From: Ifrita kowaldi
Lineage: Eukaryota; Chordata; Aves; Passeriformes; Cinclosomatidae
Assembly (NCBI GenBank): GCA_013398055.1
Contig: VZRS01014230.1
Coordinates: 269,326-333,325, forward strand
DNA length: 64,000 nucleotides
Reading direction: 5' to 3'
How positions within the stretch are numbered: position 1 is the first letter of the stretch; every line of letters begins with the position of its first letter. Below are positions 25,913-36,979 of the stretch, piece by piece. Position numbers and translations under genes: made by a program. The notes below the pieces were generated by a model. It saw only the letters and a list, made by a program, of their open reading frames with translations. It was not told where the DNA came from and ran no database searches.

Positions 25913-26604
25913 AAAAAAAAAAACAACCAAAAACAACAAACCAACGGCCCAGAGCTGATTTGCATTTGTATTGGGCACTTGGGGAATACGGATAAAACAC
26001 TCTTTATTTTTCAGGGGAATTCAGGGAATATCAGTAGCAACATCCGTGCATGAGCACAAAACGGGAAACAGAGGAAATAGAAGTATTTTGGTAATCCTGT
26101 TGTTAGGCAGTAACAGTGATAACATCAGAATAACACATCTCTCACCCCTTTTTCCTGGGTCTCATGAAGAAAAGCAGCACAGGCACAAAATTACAGTCAC
26201 TTCTGGCAGTGGCTGTGTAGGAGAAGGCAAGGAGAGAGGTTAGATGGGGGGAGGTCACTAGCAATGTATTGCTAAACTGTGAACAAAAGGAAGGGCCCAG
26301 AGTCCAAAACTAATGTCAGAATGCCCCCATACCTCCTGTCATCAATGCCTGCAGTGCTCTGTGTCTGCCTGATGGGCATTGGCAGCATAAAAGCAAAGCA
26401 GAACTGAAAACTGAAGAAGAGCAATGGTCAAACATCGAAGAAGGTCAAGAAAGAAGTCATTTGTGGCCAGTGAAACAGGATGTATGGCTGAGCTGCTTCT
26501 TAAGCCTCAGGCTGTGGCTGCTCACCATGGGTGTAGGACACACTCATCTATCCTAGTTCCCTCTGGTTCCCAGCCAGAAATCCCATTTGCACATGTTTCC
26601 TTAA

Positions 26605-26748
26605 ATCAAATGAGTTGGGTTGGAAGGGACATTTGAAAACCATCTAGTGCATTCCCCTTGCCATGGACAGGGGCATCTTTCTCTAGGTTGCTCAAAGCCC
26701 CACCCAACCAAACCTTGAACACTTCTAGGGATGAGGCATCTGCACAGT
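26605..26748 (-). mobile_element. CR1 3' fragment
   Basis: gagttgggttggaagggaca, then ggttgctcaaagccccaccc and cttgaacacttctagggatg: the reverse-complemented CR1 3' region in order. 5'-truncated. Confidence 0.88.
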
Positions 26749-29616
26749 TATAGGGTTGTCCCTCCCTGCACTGCCCTGCTAGGCTTCTCTCCAGCCTGGT
26801 GGTTTTGCAGGCTCCTGGGCACCTCTCCTTGGCAGATGAACATTTATCAGCTGCTGGACCTCTGCTTTATCCTGATTTAGTTACACAGACATCTGGATTC
26901 CATCTAACCTATGAAAAAGCAGTGGACTGGTTGTGTTCACTCCTCACATGCCAGGCAAACCCAGTGGAGCATGAACTTGCCCACCAGTGCGCCAGTCCAG
27001 GGTATTGCCTACCACTGGGCAGCTCCACATGGCCAGCTTCTGTTTGCTACACAGTTTTGTGGAGATTTACTCATTTTGCACTTTTAAGTGACAAAAAGGA
27101 CCACTGAGTTCATCTCACACCCCAAGTCAAAGTGTTGATGCTACTTCTCCTGTAACACCCTGACCCTGTGGCCAGAGAGATGCTCCAGGAGGGCTCTGTG
27201 CAGAGCAGGGCACCTCAGGCATGATGGCCACTTCCCGGTCAGTGGTGGTGACCTATCACCCACACACATGGTGGGTGGATCAAGCAAGGACATGGGCCTA
27301 CCACCTCAGGGAGTACCTGAGGTAACAGCCCAGCTCCATCACTGCGTTACAGGAACAGCCCTGGGGCTAAAGATCCTCTGCTATTGGCCAACATCTGCAA
27401 TTTATCCCTGACATAACAGCCAGAAACGGCTCTGATGCTCTAAAAGCCCTGGAGAATCATGTACCCTCATGTTTAAATAAACTGTGCTCCTCTGCACGAG
27501 GAAGGAACAGAACCAGGAGGGCTCTGCTTGGCTCCTTGTCAGCCATGTGCATCAGATCAAAGCAAGGCAGCAAGTAGCCCTCTGCTGTCATTTCCCAGCT
27601 GAGAAACAACTCAGGGCTACTTCAGGCTTGATTCGCTTCAGGGTTTGCCCACATAATTCCTTATTGTACATTTGCAGTCACCTTTAGAGCACACAGAGCT
27701 TCAGCTCAGAGCAGAAGGTTCAGAAAACCCCAAGTGGTGCTGTGAAATGATTTACAAGTGCAGCTGTGTCAGTGCTACTCTGTTGGCATTTGCACCTCCT
27801 GGCACCCCCAGGCCAGGCTCCACACACAGTGCAGAAGGCACTGCCCTCTACACACACTCGCAGGTTTCCTGTGCATCCTTTCTGTCCAGGAATTCTCCAT
27901 TCACCAAAAGATACTTTTGCTGCCATTTCTCAATGTCTGGGAGGATGGGGGGTGGGAAGAGAAGGGAAGGGAGGAACTGAGGTAGCAGAGGTCGAGCCCC
28001 TGGCTTACTCTGCTGATCAAATCCCGGGCTGTGGCATTACCTTCCCTTTCAGCTGACCCAGTCCGAGTGCTGTGACTGCCTATTCCCACGCCACGTCAAA
28101 GGGAAGGTTTACATTGTTCACTGGATATTAATTTAAATTATTCTGGGGCGCTTGGAAACCACCTCCTCCCCTCGCTCCCGTTCAGTCTCCATGGGGACTA
28201 TCGCAGAGGCCGGGAGATAGAAATGAGCAGCACTGACACACCGATCTTCCTCCCCTTCTGTTGCAAACGCCGCCAGCCATTTCCACTGCCACAGGGGACA
28301 CATTCATATTTCGCTGAATGACTTGCTAGGACAAGATAGATCAGTTTTTAGAGTCTGGTACAATATCCTACTAATATCATTTTCCATTTGTTCCTTAGGT
28401 TCACACGCCTGTGTTGTGGCTCTTTTCTTCACACCACCATCCTGCTGCTTGTTGATGGTATTAATAACACCCGCGGCAGGAGGCTGTGCCCCCCGGGGCC
28501 CGGGCTGTCGGAGTAATTATTGAATGACATTGGGGTTGTTCTGTAAATTACTTTGTGACCCAGGAATTCAGCAGGTTACCACTATAACTCAGGCTCTCAC
28601 AGTTGATTGCACTCACCTCCTGCTGCCCTGACATTTATTAGTCTCGTTTGCCTAGCAAGCATTGGCTTCATCTGTGTGCTCACACATAGATACGTGTTCC
28701 ACGGAGGGGAGTCCACTGTCCTCCCCTTAGAGCAAAGGAATGGGGCTCACATCACCAGAGCCTGCCTCAGCCAGTGGATCTGTGAGATGCTTGGAGGAAC
28801 ACCAAGGGATATTAGACACTGCAAAAAGTTGGGTTGCTTTGTGTCAAACTGATGCACATGCAGGTGTGGAAGCAGAGTTCTGGGTGCTCTGGGAAGCCAG
28901 TCTTGGAAATAGTGACACACTGAACTGTGCCTGCCATGACTCCTCATGACTCCCCAGCATCCGCCCAGATGCACTGGATAGCTTCCCTGGGAATGCTGAG
29001 CAGCCCTGGAGCATCGCTCAAGATTTGGACAGAGATACCACATTAAAATGTTTATAATTCCTTCTGAAGAAAAAAAGTCAAGACCTGTCTTGTCTTACTC
29101 TGGTCCAAATTCCCTGCTTACACAATGGGTATATAATACCTGTGATGAAACACTGGTGATCCGATGCATAGTTCTCTCAGACTCGTTTGGCCCTGTGAAC
29201 CACCCTCCAAAAAAAATCCCTTACCTTTTGTATGGACGCAGCCCAGACTGCTCCTCTTCCTCATCCCAGCTGCTTGGACAGTGACTAACTGTTAAACCTG
29301 TCCCACAGTCCCTCTTAAAAATGACTGGGCTCAGTTTTCATTGCAGCACGGAGGCTGTGAGGACTGAACATCACTTCCAAAGCTCAGAGCAGCCAAAGCT
29401 TTTCCTCCCTTGTCCTGGCAGCTGGTCAGATCTCAGCTGCAGAATCCACGACAGGATTGATGTAGGGATGCAGACAGCAAGAAGGTGATCAGCCTTTCAG
29501 TGCTGCAAAAACTTTAGAGAAAAAGTGTTTTCAAAACTAGTCCAAGCATATCTTCTACAAGAAAGAAAATGAAGAAGCTATGTTGCTCTCAAATTTCAAG
29601 TTCTTTGGAATGCCTT

Positions 29617-30466
29617 AGTCTTGCAGATGACACCAAGCTGGAAGGAAGAATTGAAGGAAGGGTGACCATTCATACATGTGCTGAAATGAGGAGATAAGAA
29701 CTTCATGGAATTCAAAGGGAGCAAGCTCAAAATCCTGTCCCTTTGGGAAGGAAGGACCCATTGTAGTGGCGCAGGCTGGGCACTGACTGCCTGCACAGCA
29801 GCTCTATGGAAGAGGTCTTGGGGATCCTGCTGGACATCAAAGTGGCCATAAAGCCAGCTAAGCTGTGTGTCCTGGCAGCAAGACCAACATCCTCCTGGGT
29901 CATATGAACAGGAGCAGAGCCAGGAGATCCAATGAAGGGATCCCTCTAAATTGGTGCTTGGTGACCACAGATCATGTACTGCAGCCAGTTCAGGGCCTCC
30001 CAGTAGAAGTCAGTGAGCAGCTGGAACAAGTTCAGTGGAGGACCACTGAGATGGCTGGCTCTGAAGCACTTGACCTGTGAAGAGAGGATGGGGGACCTGG
30101 ACTTGTTCAGCCTGGAAAAGGAATAGCTTTGGTGGCACCTACCAGAAGCGTCCACTGCCTATTCATGGCTCCATTAATTTACCTCCATGGCTCACCAAGA
30201 AGACAGAACAGGGCTCTTTATAATGGTGCATGGTGGAAGGATAAAAACACATGTAATCTTAATCAAGGGGTTCAGATGAATTACAAAACCTTTCACCATG
30301 TGGGCAGATGAGCAAAATGCTCAGAGAGGCTGTGCAGACTCCATCCTTGGAGATTTATAGGACCCAAGTGAGCATCTTGGTCTAACCCTGTTGCTGACCC
30401 TACTGTGAGCAGGAGGGGTGGACAAGAGACCTCCTGAGGTCCCTTCAACCTGAACCATGATTACTG
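29617..30466 (+). mobile_element. CR1 copy, about 850 bp, old
   Basis: Begins within the CR1 reverse-transcriptase C-terminal region (cttgcagatgacaccaagct), runs through aagttcagtggaggaccact and gacctggacttgttcagcct, and ends near gaccatgatt-like terminal motifs. It carries many substitutions and short indels and holds no intact frame, so it is an old dead copy. Confidence 0.85.
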
Positions 30467-33400
30467 ATTGTACAGCAGGGAGAGATGGGAGAGACAAAAA
30501 GGCCTCACCTGTACAAATTGCTTTTCCCTCCTTCAGAATACTCAGTTTGATACAATCTGGGACTAGTTTTTAGGTGGTGCACTACGTTCTTGAACACTGT
30601 CTCTCTCTTCACAACAGAGAACCCAGCACCAAGTCCACAGCCAAGGCAGGTAGATGAAATATAGAACTATAGCTGAGTGTCTGTCTTTGTGAGGAAGATA
30701 CACTGGTGTTGAAGCACCTCTTTTTCCTGTGTTGCTCTGCTGGGTGGTGTGAGGAGACTGTGTTTCATTCCAACTGAGAGAGACAATAGTTCAATATGTT
30801 TTCCTCCTGATGTGCTGTTTTGAGGATAACAAATTAGAAAATGCAACCTGTTTGTTTCTACTATAAATCTAAGTGCTAAAGAGTCCCAGAGCCACTACTT
30901 GCTTTTTAGATGCTTCAGCAACATGGGGGGTTCTACCTATCTTGCTAACTGCTCCTGACAACAAGATTTTCTAATGTGTCTAAGACCTTTGCCTTCAGAT
31001 GGACACAGGGAAACCGAAGAATCACAAGCACAGGCCTATGAACAGCAGAGAAGCTGAACACCACCAGGCTGGTGCCAGCCAAGGCCCAGCTGTGGCTGCA
31101 TCCTGCAGCATCGCCCAATGGTGCTGTCCTCCCAGCCATGAGGCACCACCCTGCAGGTCCAAACCATTCCACGGGGTTGATATGGAAAACTGGGCTTTTG
31201 GGTCTAAAGCCATGGACCCGCACGGGTAGGGCTGCTCACCCAAAGCACAAAACCAGACAGGGTCTTGTCATCCAAGTAACTGCAGGCGACTTCACCACAT
31301 ACTCAGAAAGGAGAAAGCATTCCTATATTCCATGTTGCAGGGAATGTGGTTTTGCAGGAGGGCAAAAAGGAGGACCCTCTATTCAGGTGGCAGTCAAAGG
31401 AAGTGGAGAGCGCTCAGCCACCTGCCGGAATTGGCCCTGTATTGGTTACACCCCCAGCTATTTGAGGTAAAACTTGGCCTCTTCAAAGCTCTCTGCCTCT
31501 CTCCTGAGCCTTTGTATTCTCTAGAAGGTGAAGCGTAAGGGTATAAAAAGCTGCAAACAAGTTCCTACCTCTGGAGACCAGGCATTTACTCTAAGAAAGA
31601 AAGACCAATTGCTTCCCAGAGCATTGTCCACCCACATTAGAGAAAGGATTAAGCAGATACATTCAGCTATTCTAACAGATTTTCTTTAAACCTTGAATAC
31701 GCCTCTCACACTTGGTAAGATAATCACATTAGTTTTGTCATTAAAAGATCCCTTTTATAGAAAGTACCTAAACCGCTTAAACCACCCAGAGAGGTCGCAT
31801 ACATTAGAAAACAACAAGACAAACGGAAGGGATTTGCTATTCCCGGCCTCAGTGTTTCACTGCCCCTACTTTCTAAACCGGGGGATGGAACCAAAAGATC
31901 TTTCAAATCACCAGTGGAGGGAAAAGTCCCTGAGAGCCGGGCAGCCCCCACCCGCCCTGGGGAGCCCTCGCTCCCCACCCAGGAAACACTTGGGCACAGC
32001 ACTGAGGACTTTGGAGAGAACATTGCTACACATGGAGATGCCCACAGGTTACAACCAAAGCACCCCCGCAGCAGATTTTCCTCTGCTGAATATCTGGCAC
32101 CCAAAACCCAACCGCAAGATCAGCAACAGCTGAGGCTGAGCTTATTACTGCCTTGGAGACCCCAGCTGTGAGGTGCTCCATGCTGAAGGAGCACATCCTC
32201 ACTGCTCCCTGTTGTGGGTGTTGAGGGCATTGCTGTCTCTGACAGGATCCCCATCGGGGCTGCAGCAAGGACAGAGCGGGTCCCCACCTCAGCAGGGTTC
32301 AGGGTAGCAATGCAAGCAGCTGTCAGCAATCTAACTCTGCTGTAAAGCAATTTCTTCATTGAGCTCATATTATTGAGAGGATACAGAGAAGGATACTGCC
32401 CCCAAGCATGTGGATCAAATAGTTTCAGATTTGCTGGTAAGATAAAGTTGGGCTAGGGGGTAAAAAAAGAAAGGCTTATGTTCCTGCAGCTGGAGGCAGT
32501 GCTGGGAAATCAAGGAATCAAAATAATATAAGAGCACAAGTCCACTCAGACCAGTGGAAGCTCCAATGCCCAGCATCTTTAAATGATAAAAGCCATATTT
32601 TTTTTAACAATAGAAGGAGGAAATTAAAAAGTACTTAAGCACTATTAATTTACCACAAGTATCTTCAATTCATATCTTTTGCCACTGCTTCACTGCACAT
32701 TTTCTGCTAACCTGTGCTGCTAAAACAAACCATTTCAGGTTTTTTAACAGGGACAGACTTAAAAAACCACAGATTTGCAAAGTCATCTTTGTAAGACCAA
32801 GGCTTTGCTTTAAAAACACAGAGAGAGGTTAGATTATTAAAAAAACCCCAAATCTTAGAGGCTACAGTAGTAACGCGCAGTAGGACACCACTTACAGCAT
32901 AACAATGATGTTCTGAATCAACAGGGGAGAGCTAAAAATGGAGGCTTGGAGTATACAATCCCCTGTATTCTTTCATCCCATGTTTAGTGGTTTCATAGTG
33001 TCCTCCTGACTGCCAGAAAGGCACAATGATTCCACCATTAGTCCTGCAAGGAGCTCAAATACCCAAGCATCTATGTGCAGTCTTTAACCTACATAAAGCT
33101 CTTTAGGTCACTCATGATTCCTTAGAGATTCAATTCACAACAGCTAAATACCCTTTTTAACAGCACAGATAGAAAAAGAAATCCCTTTATTTAAAGCATA
33201 ATGACATTTTCTGCAACATCCTTGGTGGGCAGACAGCATGGGAGACAAAAATTCTCACTTTTCCTGTGATTTAGAATCCATGCTCCAAGAGGGACTTCCC
33301 TTTCTATACACTCCTTTGATGATGAAATAAATGATCATCTTCAAAATTAAAATTATCTTACAAACAAAATGAGTTGCAGAACCTATTTATCTCCTTCCCA

Positions 33401-33873
33401 AGACTCTGCAGCCTTAGCTCTGCCCTATAAACTATTTGGTTAAAACCTCTGCTTGCCAGGTCAGGGGACTTACAGATCTGTCCTCACAGCCTTCCTCATT
33501 ACTGACAGGTGGGAAGTACGTGTTTGCCTGGGAAAGCTTTCAAAAGGAAAATGGACTTTTGCCATTATAGGTAGCTTGACTGCATTCAGTGTGGTCACCT
33601 ACAGAGAACAACCAGCCCACACACCTGCTCTGCACCACAGCCAAAGCTCTGAAGTGAGAAACTCCCAAAGGAGAGCAGACTCACCATCTGTCAACCTGAC
33701 TGCCGTGTGTGTGACTCGAGGATTCCTGTAACCAGTTTTCCTCTCACTCCTCAAGAGTCAAGTACAAGCAAGACAATGTCACTTGCAGAACCTGGAATCT
33801 GCCAAAGGATAAAAATTCATGTCCCTGCAAAACAAAATCCAGTTCCAGAAACTCAACATTATTTTAATGCATT
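30467..33873. other. Intergenic, no gene seen
   Basis: Unique DNA between the old CR1 copy and the most distal possible PRCP poly(A) signal. A GC-rich portion at about 31040-32290 carries overlapping open frames of up to 146 codons on both strands without family resemblance. Nothing else is apparent. Confidence 0.4.
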
Positions 33874-33879
33874 TTTATT
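33874..33879 (-). terminator. PRCP: Poly(A) signal AATAAA, possible distal
   Basis: Minus-strand AATAAA about 2.9 kb after the PRCP stop codon. The interval 33.88-36.77 kb holds no recognisable transposon, which would fit a long 3' UTR, but absence of repeats is weak evidence. Confidence 0.25.
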
Positions 33880-34994
33880 GATACAAACTGCAGGTTCACC
33901 ACTAAGATTCATGCTTTGGGGAAAACATTTGTTCTTTTTCTGTCTGCATTTTTCCCAGTGAGCAGGAAACATAGAGTTTTAAATTCCAGTAATTTCTGGC
34001 ACATGCCAAGGACCTACATAAACCTGAGACGAAGTATGACCCACCACCACATGCCTCAAAAGACAAATCAACCATTTCTTATGGCCCAACTTGCTCTGAC
34101 CTGTATGAAGCACACAGGAGAGCCAACATTTAGATGAGGTAGCCAAACCACAAGACAGTCCCTTGGTAGCATTCAGAGATGTGTACATGGATTTTAAGAT
34201 GAAGTCTGAATGTTTGAGATAAGTAAGACCTAAAGTTCTGACTACTCAGCTTAGTGGGAAAAAAGTAAAAAGTAAGACCAATTAAAAATCACGTAAAAAC
34301 ACGTCACATAATTCATAAGCTGGTCCAACCAGTAAGAACCTGATCCAAAGTCAACTTGAATCAGTCTCACAGACAGAAACTGAATGGAATAGTAACATTA
34401 TTAAACAACCCCCCACAAATAAACAAAAAGCACAAACAAAACCCCTCTGAAAAAAATTTTAAGTGGCATTTTACAAATCTTAAAGTTTAAAAACTGCATG
34501 TTGTTTTAAATGTTACTGAAGGTAATTTTTTCTGCTTATGAAAGGAGTAAAAAGAGAAAGAAAAACGAAATTTTAAATTACTTATGCTGCTTGGAACTAA
34601 AAAGTGTTTTCCATACAACAAAGCAGCAGCTGTTTCCTGAGACAGTAAGTTCATGAGCAGGGAAGAGAAAGGAGACACAAGCTGACTAATAATATACAGT
34701 AGCTGTTAATTTGGGCTGTTCACATCTTTATCCATGCAACACAAATGCTTATCCTAGAATTTTTACCTGGAGTAGCATCCTGAACAATCAGTGGGCAAGT
34801 GGGAACAACTGGACCAGGATCTTGTTTGCTCAATTAAACCATTTCTGATCCTCAAATTTACATTAACTCTTACAGGTTTCATTCCTTGCCCTGCAGTAAA
34901 CCAGGACATTACCACTCATCAATTAACATGTAAGAAGATACAGCAGAGTTTTTAGAAATTCTGTTGTAACATAAGTGATTAAAAAATAACAAAT

Positions 34995-35000
34995 TTTATT
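34995..35000 (-). terminator. PRCP: Poly(A) signal AATAAA, possible second
   Basis: Second minus-strand AATAAA, about 1.8 kb after the stop codon. It would give an extended 3' UTR. No transcript support can be seen from sequence alone. Confidence 0.25.
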
Positions 35001-35756
35001 TGTTTCAAAAGAATCAAGGACATGTTATTATAAAGTCTGTCAGTGAGAGTCTGAAGTATATTTACAGCAAAACTGGAACTACTGGAAAAGGGGAACACCA
35101 ACAGCTTTCAGTCAAAAGGTTTCAAGCAAAGCCTACACAGCTCATCCTTTAGCCCTGTAGTTTTTGTCTGGCCTTGCTCCCTGTAGGAAATTACCTTGCT
35201 CAAAAGCACAAGAGGTTCAGGTTGCAGTCTGAACATAAATGCCATGTTTAACACTAGATGAGGAAAAAGACAATCTATTGGAAAGAAGTTACACAGGAGT
35301 GTTTGAAAAGATAAAAATTCAGTGTTGGGCTTGCTTTGGTCCCACAGGACAGGACAAGACTGGAAACAGAAAAGGCCACCTGGGATCTTAGGAAAATACT
35401 CAACTATGAGGCATATCATCAAAGCTGAGAAAACTTTTTAACAGAGATGGAATTTTAAGAGTCTGGGGACACGAAGACTTGCTTGAGTCATTCTAAAATG
35501 GAGTTGTCCTTTAAACTGCAAAGAATCCTTTCTGAAGAAGGGCTGCAGTGTGAATGAAGCCAAAGCTGGAAAACAAGGGGACTGCCCCAGCCATTTATTA
35601 ATGTCAAATATGCTGTCTCATGAATCAGGGCAGTTTGTCTGGACTGGAAGCCTTACAGAAAGCCCAGTGCACCTGGCTTGGTGAGCTCAGCATCAGGCTT
35701 TAGGCTGATCCAAGGGAATAGCTGCATTCTGTGTTTTCAATAGTTTGTCCAGCAAA

Positions 35757-36774
35757 CAATTTTTTTTAAAAAGGCTTTTATTGAAGAGCCATCAGCAAAC
35801 AGATCATGCAGAATTTGAACAATACACAGAATGGAGGGGAGGGAAGAACTCACACAAGGCACAGCCCCAATTATTTGTCACTTCATAAGATCTAGCCAGC
35901 ACAAGTGTCACATTTGCTCTTCAAGAGAATAGCTTCAAAAGCATCCTGATTTTAAAAAGCTAAGTGTTTGTGAGGGATACACACATATACACACACAAAA
36001 TATATGCAGTTTTCTTTGGTAACCATCCTCACAGATCGTGACAGATATCTCAGAATTAGGAGACATAGCAAAAGAAGAAATAAAATCCTGATGCAGATTG
36101 TGCATGCTCAGCCAGTTATCAGCAGAGTCTGGGCCCAGCCCTGACCATTCAATACAGCACAGAATACAGAAATTAATAAGCCGCAGGAAAACAAGGTAGA
36201 AAAAAAGTTGTATATCTATTTTTCAATACTGATTACAAAGGGTAAGGGCCGTTTAGTTTTCTTACAAACAGCACAGCCAGCTTCCCCAGGCCTTCCCTAC
36301 CTCTCCACCAAATATCACAGTAAGATGTGATTTCTGTTCCCTCATTATCTCCACCTGCAGAGGATGTCTGAAATTCAATCACACAGGAGGCAGCAGGAGT
36401 TTCACCACCAACAGCACTGCCATGTCGGATATCCCAGCAGCTGGAACAATCACTCAGTGCAGCGAGCAGAAGGGCAACAAGCCTAGAACAGGAACCCGTT
36501 ACTGTGGGTAAGGTACAGCATTTGAGAAGAGCAGAAGGGGAAAAGCAAACCAGAGCAGGCAGCTCCATGTGTGCACTTTGACTGGAGTTTATCATCTGAG
36601 AATGCTCTCCATCCATCTGCTGCCTGCCTTTCTCGTGGACACAAGCAATGATGATGACTGCAATGCAGGTGAGGAAGCAGGAGAGAAATGCTCCAATGAC
36701 CATATCACAAGGCCTGGCCCTACTCCCAGCAAAGCCAGGAGAGGTGCAATGGCCACAGTTGTTGCAGTGCCACT
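35757..36774 (-). other. PRCP: PRCP 3' UTR (shortest supported form)
   Basis: About 1.0 kb from the stop codon to just past the first AATAAA on the minus strand. No CR1 or other repeat is seen in it. A 156-codon open frame on the same strand (36703-36233) lies inside it and begins with a hydrophobic segment. The end is inferred from the signal only; longer forms are possible. Confidence 0.6.
35777..35782 (-). terminator. PRCP: Poly(A) signal AATAAA, proximal
   Basis: First canonical AATAAA after the PRCP stop codon, 993 bases downstream. Cleavage would fall about 15-25 bases further on, near 35755-35762, in an A/T-rich run. Confidence 0.6.
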
Positions 36775-36979
36775 TCAGTGGCTGTGCCTGGCCTTTTCAA
36801 TCCACTGCTTCATGAGGCAGATCTCCAAGGCTCGAGCTTGCTGTACAGACTTGGGGTCCAAAGGGTTACGGCTGCGTAGGTCCAGGTGATGGGCTCCATC
36901 TGGGATCACAACTGCCACGAGGGAGTTGGTGACGTTCTGGGTCACCCCCCCTGCAGACCATGGATCCAGGCCACCATTG
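36775..36979 (-). CDS. PRCP: PRCP exon 9 (Asp/His of triad, stop)
   Basis: Codes residues 411-477 and the TGA stop at 36777-36775. It contains catalytic Asp415 in NGGLDPW and His440 in DGAHHLDLR. Acceptor TTCCTTACAG. The C-terminus (EKARHSH) is a few residues shorter than human PRCP and not conserved with it. After the stop, the same frame stays open for another 60 codons; see findings. Confidence 0.96.

Larger units (their letters stand above)
21844..29616. other. Intergenic, with CR1 fragments and candidate noncoding elements
   Basis: Apart from the CR1 pieces, the tRNA-like element and the 60-N gap listed separately, this part contains an A-rich tract at about 23845-23905 and two unique stretches of interest: 23640-23830, with gatacttaattaatgactt, and 28100-28560, with gatattaatttaaattattc and ggagtaattattgaatgaca. 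No coding gene is recognised. Confidence 0.4.

Noticed and set aside
31693..32368. 146-, 126- and 85-codon overlapping frames
   Set aside because: Several frames on both strands are open at once in a moderately GC-rich patch, with no domain or splice pattern.
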